From: Spinacia oleracea
Taxonomy: Eukaryota > Streptophyta > Magnoliopsida > Caryophyllales > Amaranthaceae
DNA length: 64,000 bases
NCBI RefSeq assembly: GCF_020520425.1
Contig: NC_079492.1
Coordinates: 102,025,157-102,089,156 of the forward strand
Reading direction: 5' to 3'
Positions 48,307 to 60,309 of this stretch are shown piece by piece (position 1 is the stretch's first letter; each line of letters begins with the position of its first letter). The translations under genes and the position numbers were made by a program. A model generated the notes under the pieces. That model had not been told where the DNA came from. It saw nothing but the letters and a program-made list of their open reading frames with translations, and searched no databases.

Positions 48307-51300
48307 CTGGAACTCTTGCATTTTCTATGAGTTTTTTATGAATATTTTGTTGCTGTATAAATGGAGCTGCATGCATCTCATGCCGATGTAGCTAATATGG
48401 AACAGCTCTTGTTTGGATCCCTGTGTATCAGCAACGGAAAAGTATTTGAGAGACAAAACAAGGAAATAAATTTGCTGACTTTTCACGGAAAAAATATACT
48501 AGCTGATGCCTGATGGTGCTTTTGGATATACGAAGTCAGCACGACCCCTCTCCCCCAAACAAAACAAAACAGAAAAGGAAAACTGAAAGACTTGGGTTTT
48601 CCCGTAATTCTCTACTCTCTTCTGTGCATGTAGTTATGCATGCCTGCTGATCTAGATATCTGTGTGGTCTCATGATTGGGTCATAAGTCATTCTTATTGT
48701 CATTGATCATGTTTTCTGTGGAACTTTATTACTGCTATGAAGTTGAATATTAATCAAGCATTTGACTGATCATAGCTTTTGGATTGAAGTTTGTTATGAC
48801 ATTCTTTACGGATCGCAGGAGTGGCTACACTTTTCTGTGGACTCACATCAAAATATAAAGGCCTCAATACACAAAGCATCTTTCTTTCTCATGGAAGGTC
48901 TGTCCGATCCTCTATCATCTTTAATTTGCTACCTTTACTAAAAGAGGCCTGAGATATTATCTTTTCTGCAGTTGATACTCTTTACTTTGTTTGCTATGAC
49001 TTAATGAAAATCCTCGATTTGTGGAAAATATGGAGTCCTGCACTAATGACATTCTTTTCTTTTTTGCACTGTCTCGTACTGAGCCCTTTCCATTTTGAAT
49101 TGTATTGAAAGAGTCAAGTCATTAGGATCGAAATGGTTAGCTTTGGAATATCTGACTAATTGAAATGTATCGCTGTGCTGTTTCCTTTACTTATTCATCC
49201 TAAGCTAGCCAAGAAGTTTGTAGGGTTTAATGAAAACTTTAGGTTATATGAAGTAAAGTTTTTTACTGTTCTTTTAAGACTGCAGTTCTAAGTAGGCAGA
49301 GCAGTAAAGGTCTTTGGGTATCGTATTTTCTTTACCATGCCATGTATTTTTCAATTTTCTTTTCCTGCTGTAATGAGTTTTATCTGACACTTCAAGAGAA
49401 TCAAATAAGAAATGGTCTTTAGAATTGAGAGGCTAGGAAAAGATAATCCAGAAGTTCAAATATTCTGATGTTCAACATGTGGCTGACAGTAGTTTCTGAA
49501 ATTCAAGAATGTAAGAATAAAGTGGCCAAGGTGCTTTGGATGTAAGGATGCTTCTTTTGAAAAGGAGTGGTTATTTTTGTCACCTAGTTGGCTGTTAGTT
49601 CGACCACTCTTGGAAGCTAGAAAATCCACCATGAGAGCGAGTCGAGTCATCAGAAGTATTCAGACCTCTGAATGTTGTTGTTTACTTACCATAGTGGTCA
49701 CTGCAACCAACATTAAATACTCCAAACCGACGTAAAATTAAGCAAAAGAAAGAAATGAAACATAACAGGAAAAGGAAAAAGAGAAAATTAGGCGCAAATT
49801 AGATCACGGACGCCGGGGGAGGGGGGTATCATGGAAAGTCAAACAGGTCAAGTGGGAATTCTTAAGAGTACTAGCATCAGAAATTAGCACATCTTACTGT
49901 TGTAAGTGGAAATGTGTGGGTGAAGGTTTATTTTTCACTTTTACTTTTTTTAAAATGAAGAAAGAAGATAAAGTTACTAATTTGAAAGGTTCTGCTGATA
50001 AGTTAAGGGCCACTTGAACCATAAGAATCTGTAGCAGTTTACCTCAACTGATTCATAATTGTAAGACGACCCATAAAAAGTAATGAATCAAATCGTAAGT
50101 CAAAATCTTGTGAATAAGGCATAAAATATACATATAGGAGAGTGCATAATTGATCCAACCCATTTCAGTCTACAAGATGAATTATTGCTTCAAGAAAACC
50201 AATAAGTGTTAGTGGAATATCTAGCTAGTCAAGTTGCCAATTGTTGCGAAAAATGAAATCTTCCTGAGGAAGGTAATACCTTGTTAACAGTTGAGGTACT
50301 TGTTGAGCTTTTCTGGAAAAGTTCTGGTATTAGTTCGTTCAAAAAATGTAATATAACCTCGCATAGAGTGGAACAAATAACCGTTCCGGTTTAAGACTTT
50401 GGCCTTGCTTGGTAATAACCCAGTCACACTTGAGGCTGAAGAATTGGCAAAGAGATTAAGAGTGCCAATGAAGTTTCAGAAAACAATTATAGTTACTAAT
50501 TAGGAAAAAGGCAAAGGATCCTTTTTTCCATATAATGAAAAGCTGTTATTAGCTTTTGTTTCCTTGAACTATGTAAGAATCTAAGCCTCGGATTTAAAGA
50601 ACTGGACCACACATTAAGAAAATTAATTACGTGGGTACTATACATTATAGTACCACTAATCATGATGTGATTCCATAATCTAAGAAAAAAAGACAGCAGC
50701 CGCGTGCTAATACTTATAGAAGTATAGTAGATGAGGTTGGTCTAAAGAATTAGGTGGAGGTCGAGGTTAAATAACATAATAGCCAATGTTAATCTAAATG
50801 AATCTTAAATGTCTTTCGTATATGCTTTTTTTTGTGGTTAATAATAGTTATAATCTCTGCCTTTACCATTGAAAGTAACCCACTAATCCCTCTTCTCTTC
50901 TTTCAGAAAGAGATCTCCTGGGGAGAAGATCTTGGTTGAAAGATTTGGAAAAGATTTAGGGTGGGGAATAGGAAGGAAATGAAGCATATGGTGCTTTAGA
51001 TAGTGGAATGTGGACTCAGCTGGAACCTTAATTTAGGTCAAATTACACAGTCAAGTAATCCATTTTGGGGTAATGAATAGGTTGGCACAAAAATAGTAAG
51101 TAGTAAATGATTCAACTCAATAGGGCTGGGAAAGGAAAGCGTGAACTAGAATAGACGTACGTTATATCATGGATTAAGCTTGTAGTTGCAGATATTGAAC
51201 ACTAGCAGAATCAAGGTTCAGTGGGTGATACTTCCTACTGTAACTGAACAGTTAGTGATGAAAAGTTGCTTCAAGTTATACTTAACATTTGCCATATGAA

Positions 51301-52180
51301 AAATTACCGCGAATGTTATAGGTTCTGTTCTTAGGTTGCGCGTATCTTTTGATTGCTGGAGTAATTGTTTTCATACTGCTGATGAAAATCAACATAAAAC
51401 TTGCAAATTTCTGGGTTTGTAATTTGTTTGAGGCATGATATAAAACTGGTGTATGTCTGTAATAGTGTTATATGAATAATTATGATAGTATGTTAAATGT
51501 TCCCTGTCTAAAATATACAGTCCTTTAAGAACATGGTCATGATTGGATATTCATATCATATTCAAGGCCGTACTTGGTCCTTTCTTCATCAAATCTAATC
51601 TTGTACTCGGTACTTGTTTACCTAAAAACAAAGCATATGCTGATCTCTGTTGAGTATCTTCCCTATGTTTCTTAATAGTTGCCAGAATTTGTTGATGCTG
51701 TGTTTTTTTTTGCTTTGCTACACTGGGGTTCGTTTATCACTAGTTTAACAGTAAGTGAATGTCATAAATACCCTTAATGAATGGGGAAAAGTCATACAGT
51801 AATAAAATAAAATACAAAGAGGGGAATTGGTATTTGGTATTCCCAATTGGAATAAATGATTAGAATTAGTTGTACAAAATCCAATAGTTTTCGATGTTGT
51901 AAGCCAAATTACAATTCTGTTGCGTCTCTTTCACTTATAATTTGATATTATCATGGACTAATAATATTCACATAGATAATACTCCGTACCGTACCATACC
52001 ATACCATACCATACCATAGTAGAGACTAGAGAGACAGAAACCACAGCTATGTTCTAGAAAACATAAAAATAAAGAAACCAACCCGAAAAACAAAGATGGA
52101 AACAATACAAACTCAAGTACTAAGATTAAGACAACATCCTTGTTAAAAACACTAGGGAGTGGAGTAATTAATCTCCCATG
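48261..52180. other. Intergenic region, second half
   Basis: A TA microsatellite lies at 48271-48298 followed by a T run, and a CCATA pentanucleotide repeat (about six units) at 51983-52018. No coding region, RNA gene or structured repeat was recognised in the remaining sequence. Confidence 0.45.
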
Positions 52181-53281
52181 TCATCCATGAGGATAGTGTT
52201 GTGTTGGTTGAATCTGGAAACCCATGGTTTGAGGTCCAACATAGTTTTCTACAAAATCGGTCCTCTGTAAATTCTGGGCTTGAACTTTAAAACCATAAGA
52301 ACCAACTCCAACACCATAGGGTGCCATGAACAAGTTACCTTGCATGGAGTCGAAAGCGATGGCTGTTCCATTGCTGGATTGATCCCACTGGAAATGTGTT
52401 TTTGGCATGGTAATAGAATTAGCCTGCTGTTGGGTTTGCACTGTAATTGTGGATTGTTCAGGTGAATTAGACCTCTTGCTGTTATTATCCGGTGAAAGAG
52501 CTTCATTTTCGAGATTCACGGTTGTTATGTCATGAATACTTGCTCTTCTCTTGTCTTTCCCTCCTGATAGCTGCCTTATGAAATATTTTTGTGCATGGCT
52601 TGCCACTTGAGTTGGAGTTCGTGTTACCACAAAATTCCTTGAAATGTTCCTCCAATCTCCCTTCCCATATTTCTTCAACCCCATCAAGAACAACCTGAAA
52701 ATTTAATTATTATGCCATCAAATTCCATTCTACATGTAAATCAACTCAAGATCAAAAAGTCAAAACAAACAAGATCCCATTATTATTATTTTTTATTAAC
52801 AACAACAGTGTTTGTAAATTGTGAATTAATCAAACAATAATTAGCTCTAGACTTACTTATGCTCATCCTCAGTCCATGGAACCCCCTTCTTCCTCTCTTG
52901 ATCCGACCCACGAACACCGGGCGGGCCCCTCTTGCCACCAGGGCTATAAGTGTTCTTATAAGCATCATAACCATGGTTGTTAACCCATTCCAAGGTGAAA
53001 GCAGAGGCTGTATCGTAACCAGGAATCGGGACTAAACCAGCTTCAATATTACTAACATCATCTTCCAATTCCTTGTATTGTTTAATAACATCTCCCACTG
53101 TTTTACCAGGGAGCATAGCTGCTACCTTTTGCCAACGATCCGGGGTATCCTTATCATAAACAGCAAGCGCATTCTCGAATCTCTTGTTTTCTTCTTGAGT
53201 CCAGGTTGTGCTCCTACTTTCATCAATTAACCAACTTGCACTTGATAAGTATGATGATAGAACTTCCATCTCCCACTTCAT
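52181..53281 (-). CDS. DIVARICATA-like R-R type MYB transcription factor
   Basis: Two exons, 53281-52857 and 52694-52181, join across a 162-bp GT-AG intron to give 312 residues, near the length of snapdragon DIVARICATA. It binds DNA in the nucleus. The first MYB-like domain (about residues 26-78) includes [17 protein letters not shown] and [15 protein letters not shown], with the family start [12 protein letters not shown]. The second (about 133-184) has [18 protein letters not shown] and the SHAQKYF signature (174-180), the mark of single-repeat I-box binding MYBs. The intron falls inside the second domain at its usual place. A Ser/Gln-rich tail follows. The start is fixed by the conserved MKWEME. 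The coding sequence looks intact. Confidence 0.96.
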
Positions 53282-54240
53282 CAAATTCCTTTATGATTGA
53301 TTGCTCTCTCAAAGGATATGTTTTCACCCCCCAGAAACCAAATGTATAGGTTGAGATTTTACAATCAGAATTTTAGAGAATTAAAGAGAGAGAAATTAGG
53401 GGGGAGAGAGAGAGAGAGAGTAGGAGCATTTGAAAGGAATCAGAATACTCCCACCTCTTTTTCTTTTCTTTTTTTACTTTTGCATAATAGGCTATACCCC
53501 CCTCTTGAGGAATCTATCAAAAGACCCACCTATGCCAATATATCAAAGAAATCTATCAAAAATATCCCAACTTGAGAATTTTTTTGAAAATAATTAGCAG
53601 AGTAGAAGAACAGAAATTGAGGGTTTATAATTACCCCCCAAAAGGAAAATTTAATCCGAAAAAGGAAAGATTTTATTTTTATTTTCCTGGATTGGAAGAT
53701 AGAAGCTTGTGCTAATACTAGAAAGGGGAAATCTTAGAGGTATGTTCAATTGGGGCTGCCATAGCTAAATCAGGAAAGTTTCAGAAGAGCAGAGCAAGTT
53801 TTATTGTGATGAAAATAGAAGGTCTGAAAATGGAAAACAGAGTGATTGTGGAAGCAGAGCATTTTGTAGGAGTGAGAAAAACACACAAAATTCAAGCAAC
53901 AAAATAGGAGGCCAAAGAGAAAGATCTGTTCTTTCTTCTTTTATCTTTTTTTCTTTTCTTTTGCCTTTTGCCTTTTTCCTTGAAGTTTAAGCAGCAAAGT
54001 AAAGAGAGGAGGGAGGGAAAGTAAAGGGAGAGAGGTTCAAGGAATGAATCTAAATTTTAGCACATCTATGCACAAGGAAAGAGGGGGGGAGGGTGATTAA
54101 TTAAAAAGAAAAAGAAAAAAGAAAGGGAGATCTTTGAGAGACAGGGCAGAGCAGAGACAGAGGTGGAGAGAGAAAATTAGAGAAAAGGGTGTTGAAGTTG
54201 TTGGGTTGTGATTGGTTGATATGGTGTTTTTGGATACTGC
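53282..54240 (-). promoter_or_regulatory. Promoter and leader of the MYB gene
   Basis: On the minus strand this is strongly pyrimidine-rich, with a CT/GA microsatellite at 53403-53420 and long CTTT/CCCT tracts at 53930-54180. Such leaders are common in plant regulators. No clear TATA box was picked out. Confidence 0.4.
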
Positions 54241-54712
54241 AACTAAATTTGAACCAACTTCATGCTTTTTTTAATTCATGGAAATTTTTAATAAACTGCA
54301 GAGCTTAATTTGTACACTATCAGTGTGTTACTTTATATTTTTTTTATTTGGAATATTTATTTGAGGATGGAAAACTTTGACAATGAAATATTCACTTGTA
54401 TACTTCATATATGGTAATGGTAAAAAAAAAATCACCCATGTGAGATCTTGTTAAGTTTATACGGAGTATCGACATTAAATTTGAAAAGTTAATAGAATAT
54501 GATTTTTATAATTATGTACTATCTCGAGAAACGGTCATGCTACACCGTCACGTTTTAGATACTTCGTAGGATTTAACGTTTTCAGTAGATAGTACTTCGT
54601 ATTTTATACCAACTGAAAACACTGGGAGTGTATTGTAAAGTAGTGATCTGGTAAGGTAATGTTCCTAAAACGTTTAGTATATTAGTGGTTTAGAGATACC
54701 AAATAGCACTTG

Positions 54713-54926
54713 ATGGTAGTGAATGTTCTTTTAAATATTGTCTTGAGATGATCAATAATCCAGCACAGTTTGTCAAGATTTTTCGTGTATTCAAAGAAGG
54801 AGATCGCCTAGCATATTGGCTTGCTAATCAAGATGTTGCTTAACCTAATTGTGTCCTTAGTTTAGAATTTGCTCCTTTAGGCTTATCTAGGATCAATGAG
54901 GATAATCCCTCAAGTTGTTCTTCCTA
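54713..54926 (+). pseudogene. LINE RNase H C-terminal fragment
   Basis: The frame reads DGSECSFKYCLEMIN, FRVFKEGDRLAYWLANQDVA, a stop (TAA), then PNCVLSLEFAPLGLSRINED. The pattern FREGNRVADWLANQ is the end of the RNase H domain of plant LINE polyproteins. It is an isolated scrap with no flanking reverse transcriptase. Confidence 0.6.
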
Positions 54927-56790
54927 GCTAGCTTGCTTTTCATGGTTTGTGTCACTTGCACATTATTGGTTACACCATATGCGCCTAATTTCAATTCTAG
55001 TCTCTTAATTACTCCTTTCGTTCTAAAATGTTGCCCAATTACAATATTTTGGGTTAAATTTTAAAAACTTTGACCATGAATTTTCATTAACCTATAAGAA
55101 ATAATATAGTCATGTGAAGTCTTATTATATTCGTTTAATATACATTTTTTAAATATTAACTTTTTATAATTTTTACGCGTATAAAATTAGAGTTATTTAT
55201 TTTTTAAGTCGTGTCATGAAGACTGAAAAAGTCAAATGGACAATGTTTTATGAGGAAAAAAAATCCCCACTCCTCTCTCTCTACCTACTTTCTCACTCAT
55301 CATTTTTCATTTTTCCCATTAGGAAAAAAAAACCTCACCCTCTCTTATCCATGAGCAAAATAAAATCACATCACCCCTCTCCCTCGCCCTCTCCCTCTAC
55401 ACACTACTTCTTTCTCTAACAACAACAATAATAAAAAAATAAAAAATAGAAAATTAGAAGATGAGTTATTAAGTTTTTGGTAATTATAATTGTAAATAAG
55501 CAAATTAGAGAGATAATTTTTTTTTTGTTAAATTATATCGATATGGATGTCCATTTGTAGATCTCAAAATTTTATGACCAGTAATTTTTTTTATTTTTTT
55601 TATGAATCAGAAATATAAAAAAAATGGCATTTGAAAAACAACTGTTATAAAGATTTTCATGGCATTCCACAAGGCGTGTCATGATTGGCTGAAAATTCCC
55701 CATCTAAAAACAAAAAATCCCCATGCCATGGGAATTTTCATTTTCCACAACCCCAAGAGCAAATTTTTCCCAATCATTTAAGAGCAATATTTTGGCTTTC
55801 CCCCCTTAATTCTCCCCAATATGCAAACAAAAACTTAATGGTTAACAATGTGATTATGTTTAATTTTCTGCATTTAGCCCTTATACTCATCTCTAAGGAC
55901 TCAGTTGCTTAATTTTTCAATTTTAATTACAATTTGAGATTGACAAACTAATAGATGCGTATCACATTGTTATATACAAGATCTACCGATATAATAATAT
56001 TAATATGAGAAAATGATAAAGGTCGCAACTTATGACTTAATCAGTGTCACAATGAACATTGCATGCTTATATGTCATGATTTAAATTGGAAACTAAAATA
56101 CTTAACTTATATAACATATTTTACATGTTACTAAAAAGGTAGGAAAATTTTATTATTCTAATTTACAACTTGAATAATATAACTTTTTATTTCAATTTTT
56201 TTTTTATAATTTGTATAGGAAATAACATATGATCAATATTTATTACTCCATGATTTTATACGTAGTAGTATTACATTTCAAAATTAAGCTTAAAAGATGT
56301 TAACTTAAGGTTGACAGCAAACGTAAAACAACCATTATTCTCTCTCTTTTATCTTCTAGGGTTTAAGTTTTTTTTTGACCGTTTAGGCCGAAAGAAGTCT
56401 AATTTTTTTCGAAAATTATACTATTTCCGAACCTTTTCGTTTTTTCACTGTTTTCTCTTCATGTTTTGTCCTTTTTTTTTTTGGTTTATTTTCTGTTGGT
56501 TTCTTCCTAGTTTATTCTTGGGTCGTTCTCAATTTATTTATGTTTTTCCTAGATTTTCTAGGTTCTCGATTCTCATCCATGGATACGAATTTTATTTATA
56601 AGGTTTCAATAATTGAGAAGGAGATTTGATTCATACATGTTTAGGGTTTATCATCAACTCGTCGATCTGAAAAATTTGTGTGCCCAGATTGCGAAAAGCT
56701 CTATATGGAAAAATGCGAAAACATCGAAAATCACTGCTCGCGACAAGTTAGAAACGGTAGGGTACGAGCTTTGCGTTAGGATGCATAATA
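54927..56790. other. Intergenic region with possible MITE traces
   Basis: Around 55010 the sequence TACTCCTTTCGTTCTAAAATG resembles the CTCCCTCCGT ends of Stowaway-type MITEs, but no clean partner end or TA duplication was found. Small ORFs at 55216-55419, 56311-56601 and 56613-56885 are low-complexity or unrecognised. Confidence 0.3.
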
Positions 56791-56807
56791 GTAATTGTTT
56801 TGATTGT

Positions 56808-56910
56808 TTTTTTGGTGCAAATGAGCTCAAGGGCGGGGATGAGAATCGATCACAGGATCACCTGGAACCGGGATGGAATCTCTAACCAATTGAGCTATCC
56901 ATCACTCTCC
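56808..56910 (-). mobile_element. Short tRNA-derived SINE (103 bp)
   Basis: Read on the minus strand it has a pol III A box TAGCTCAATTGG (56897-56886) and B box GATCGATTC (56851-56843), about 44 bases apart as in tRNAs. It ends in a short A run. An exact 17-bp duplication GTAATTGTTTTGATTGT (56791-56807 and 56911-56927) flanks it, as made by LINE-driven insertion. The sequence between the boxes does not fold as a normal tRNA. Confidence 0.85.
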
Positions 56911-57103
56911 GTAATTGTTTTGATTGTAATAATTATGTATTTTCTTTGAATCTGTAATATACATATCTATTTTTATCACTGTAGATATCGTATGCATGAT
57001 TATTAATGATATTGTTTTTCTCCTAAAAAAAATCTTAAAAATAGATCGAACTACGAAAGAGAAATGAAATGAAAGCTGATTTTTTTTTTTTTTGGGTATT
57101 TAA

Positions 57104-57441
57104 TCTATACCTAGTATTTAAAAAGGATAACCATGGATAATTGAATGACACATGTCACCCCATCTTTATTCCATCCATTTATTTTTATTTTATAAAATTT
57201 TTCTTTTGTTGCTTGTTATACAAAATATTTTACAGCTACAATACCGCTTCTACAGTTCCACTTCATCTTCCTTTTTAACACTCAATATTAATTCATCATT
57301 TAATTTATTTTTTTCAACTTCCACCTTTACATTCATATTATGCCCACTAAAATCACAAAATTACAATAAAATTAGCAATTTAAAAGTCGGCTAAATAACC
57401 ACTATATAATTGCCTGTTCTTTAAACGGGCTTAAAAGCTAG
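57104..57441 (+). mobile_element. Non-autonomous Helitron (338 bp)
   Basis: It begins TCTATACCTAGTATTTAAAAAGG and ends CTAG. A 7-bp stem with one G-T pair (GCCTGTT ... AACGGGC) finishes eleven bases before the 3' end. It sits between A (57103) and T (57442). The start resembles that of the Helitron at 17743-18234, so the two may belong to one superfamily branch. No protein is encoded. Confidence 0.75.
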
Positions 57442-58225
57442 TTATGTTTAAATTAGGAATTGATTCAATTGAAAAGAGAAACGAAGCGTAGGACGACACC
57501 TCACGGTAGATGATGGCTACTCCACCACTCAATTACAGACTCGTTTTGCTAAGCTATCATTAGGGTGTCAACTCTCAAGCTTAATTTTTATTTACCTTAA
57601 TTTTATCAAATTATTTAATTAGTAGACTTGCTTCTTTTCATAACTTCCAATCTTTTGTCACCAACCAATCTTTGAACTATGAGATGTTGTTTTCGATTTA
57701 GGGGGGGGGGGGGGGGGGGGGGGAGGGTTGGGGGTTATTTAAAATATGTCGAACAAAATTAAGAATTATTTGACAGATTTCGATGAAAAGTAACTCATAA
57801 TTAAATAAGAACAATTTGTTAGACTTTAAATCATCCTTTCTGACATTTTCAAAACTACAGTTCATATATAAAATTCATTTATATAAAAATTCATTTCCAA
57901 CGTGTAAACATACTTTTAACAATTTAAGACCTGTTCGATATCGTTTTTTATTTTCTGTTTTTAACAAAACTAAAAACCATCTAGCAATGGTTATACTAGG
58001 TATGTACTAGTGCTTGCTTGCTGATATTTTTAAAACTGTAGGTCATATGTGAAATTCATTTCCAACATGTAAACATATTTTTAACAATTTAAGGCATGTT
58101 CAGTGTTGTTTTTTGTTTTTCGTTTTTTACAAACTAAAAACCAAAATGTGAAAATCACATAAAAGTAGTTTCCAATTTTTTGTTGTCAGTTTTCAAATTC
58201 AACATGGTTACTTCAGTATTCGCTC
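57442..58225. repeat. Spacer with 23-G run and a diverged ~200-bp direct repeat
   Basis: A 23-base G run lies at 57701-57723. A unit around CATTTTCAAAACTACAGTTCATAT ... TTTTAACAATTTAAG (about 57838-57930) is repeated at about 58026-58096 with the same order of words. No gene was recognised. Confidence 0.6.
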
Positions 58226-58226
58226 T

Positions 58227-58340
58227 AAGGGTGCGTTCTATTCATCTAATTTTCACTTATTTTTCCTGAACTTATCTTATATGAACATATCTAAACTTAT
58301 ACATTATATGAACTTATTTGAACTTATACAGTGATACTTT
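58227..58340. mobile_element. MITE-like fragment
   Basis: GGTGCGTTCTATTCATCTAA followed by repeated TGAACTTATCTTATATGAAC words is a pattern often seen in dispersed plant MITEs. Only one end is convincing. Confidence 0.35.
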
Positions 58341-58544
58341 AACAGACTCTTCTACAAGCATACGGTAATTAGAATCAAATTGTACCCTCTGACTCTCCCT
58401 AGTTTAAGCCAACAAACCCTTCACTATCTCTTAGTACCTGGTGTATAAGGTATTTATCAGATTAATGGTGTGAGTAGAGGCCTGACCATCTCTCGTAGGA
58501 GAGGATTCGTCTTACTCTGCCTCGGGATTGATGCTCTGGGGTCA

Positions 58545-58688
58545 TCATGTGGGATTTAGGAGAGGAAGTGCACTTTCTTCATGGACAAGAGTTGTTGGTC
58601 TAGGAGGATTTTCCAGAGAGATGTCATTGTTTTGATCATCGTCCTCTTGTGGATGTCCGCTTCTGTTTCTCATAGTCTTAGGTGGCAT
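58545..58688 (-). pseudogene. Ty3/gypsy gag N-terminal fragment
   Basis: On the minus strand, downstream of the primer-binding site, an ATG at 58688 opens a 47-residue hydrophilic frame (MPPKTMRNRSGHPQEDDD). Position and composition fit the start of a gypsy gag. It ends at a stop and no gag core follows, so the element is truncated here. Confidence 0.45.
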
Positions 58689-58750
58689 AATTTTTGATGA
58701 AAAATTACGCAGTTAGAATTGCAAGATATTTATCAAATTGCTGACTATCT

Positions 58751-58768
58751 CTCCCACTGTGGTCGCCA
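58751..58768 (-). other. Primer-binding site of gypsy LTR
   Basis: On the minus strand TGGCGACCACAGTGGGAG begins six bases after the LTR end. It resembles the TGGCGAC...TGGGGA sites of chromovirus-type gypsy elements. Confidence 0.6.
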
Positions 58769-58774
58769 AAAACT

Positions 58775-59591
58775 TGTTGACGCTATACGCGCGCGAACAA
58801 GCAATAACACCTTATTTTGTAGGGCGGATAAAGGTGTCTAGGGGTACTTCCCTTAAAAGACGGTTGACCATATTGTGTAGAGACCTTGCTCGCGAACGAG
58901 TATTTTGTAAGAAATCACCAAATGTATTCCTTTTTATGACAAAGTTAATGCGAAATGAAATGCTTACGAAAATAGCATACAAAGTTAAACAAATATCATT
59001 GATTCATATGTAATAAAAACTAGACAAACAATAATTCATGAAGAGATGTACCTCCATGGTAAATGCTTGGAAAACACACTAATGTAATTGTCGGAAGTTC
59101 TTCAATACATGGGATAATTCTACGAACTACTACTACGCTACTAAGCCTAGGGCTACACTAAGCGCTAGGGCTAAAGCTAAAGAAATCTGCGAAAATTATG
59201 AAATTCTTTGTTTGTGTGTTGATGATGTACTTCCAAATGCCGGTTTTTGATGTATATATAACCCCAGTAAGAGGAGGTTGAAGAGCAGTTTGTGGGAGAT
59301 TGGGAGTTATCCCCATAACTGCCTAAACACAGGAGAGAAAAAGGGTAATCGTGGCCACATCATCCTTGACTTATTCCACGCTTCTTAACTTCCTTACTTC
59401 TGGCGCTGGGAATTTGATCTTCCTGGGCTTGCGTCTCTCTTAAGCTTTTCTTCATTGGTGTCGTTCTGCTTCTTCTTCTTCTTGGGATTATGATTCGATT
59501 GGGCCTGACTTTAATGTTGGGCCTTTTATTAGTTTAGGGCACTTGCCTACCATGTACCCTTGTTAAGTGTAGTTTTACAATGTGTACAACA
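58775..59591 (-). repeat. Ty3/gypsy LTR (817 bp)
   Basis: Its ends are TGTTGTACAC and CAACA on the minus strand, a proper TG...CA LTR with 5-base inverted ends TGTTG/CAACA. A primer-binding site lies on its downstream side and a purine tract (TTAGGGGGACATTT, minus strand, 59592-59605) on its upstream side. Both flanks therefore look like element interior. Confidence 0.7.
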
Positions 59592-59929
59592 AAATGTCCC
59601 CCTAATTTGATAAGGAGCATATCGTACTTATCGAAATTACCCTCTTAGTGAAAAAAGGGTGATTCGATTAGCAAAAAATATAGGTTGTGTGCTTCTCATA
59701 TCTGACTTTGAGAATTATGTCTACATCTTGGTTTAGGTGAATACCAAGGGTAGACTCTTTGACTCTGGTTGTGATTTGTTTTGTGACTCTTGGGGGGAGT
59801 CTATAGGTGTGTATTCAAGACGCTGTTTCTTCTCTTTAGTAGGCTTCCATAATCCGTAACTCTAGTGGTCATGTTATTTCTTCGTGGCCCAAACTAATCG
59901 ATTTCACCTTCCTCGTCATCAATGAGTCG

Positions 59930-60262
59930 TCATGGAATCATTTTCTTTGCTATGCATTTATCCCCAATTTGGCATGCGCACTCATAATACACCACATCGA
60001 TCTTATCATCTGCCTTGCGGATATAGCCAATGTCATAGATCCAATACCTTTCTACGATGGTACACCTGATGAGTGTGTATATTGGACAAGATGGGTATCG
60101 GATTTTGACAACCTCTCTGCCCCAGGCTTTACAAACCCTGATGGATTTTTCTTTGGTTTGATTGTCCATTCGGATAAATATGTGGGTGTTTAAAATATCG
60201 AGGCCCTGGTCTAGTGTTGCAGCGCTTGGCCCCTCATCCTGGTCGTATATTGATTCGACCAT
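59930..60262 (-). pseudogene. Unrecognised ORF upstream of the gypsy LTR
   Basis: A 110-residue minus-strand frame (MVESIYDQDEGPSAATLDQG, then CKAWGREVVKIRYPSCPIY and CACQIGDKCIAKK) has no family that I recognise. Its position before the purine tract and LTR suggests it is part of a gypsy element's 3' region or an extra ORF. It could also be a chance frame. Confidence 0.3.
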
Positions 60263-60309
60263 TTGTTTATCCCCGGAATGTTTTCAAAAGGCAGTTACCA
60301 GGGCTAATT

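Noticed and set aside
55009..55260. Stowaway-type MITE
   Set aside because: One end resembles CTCCCTCCGT, but no reverse partner or TA duplication was located.
56808..56910. A functional tRNA gene
   Set aside because: A and B boxes are present, but the T arm and acceptor stem do not pair; the flanking duplication and A tail point to a SINE.
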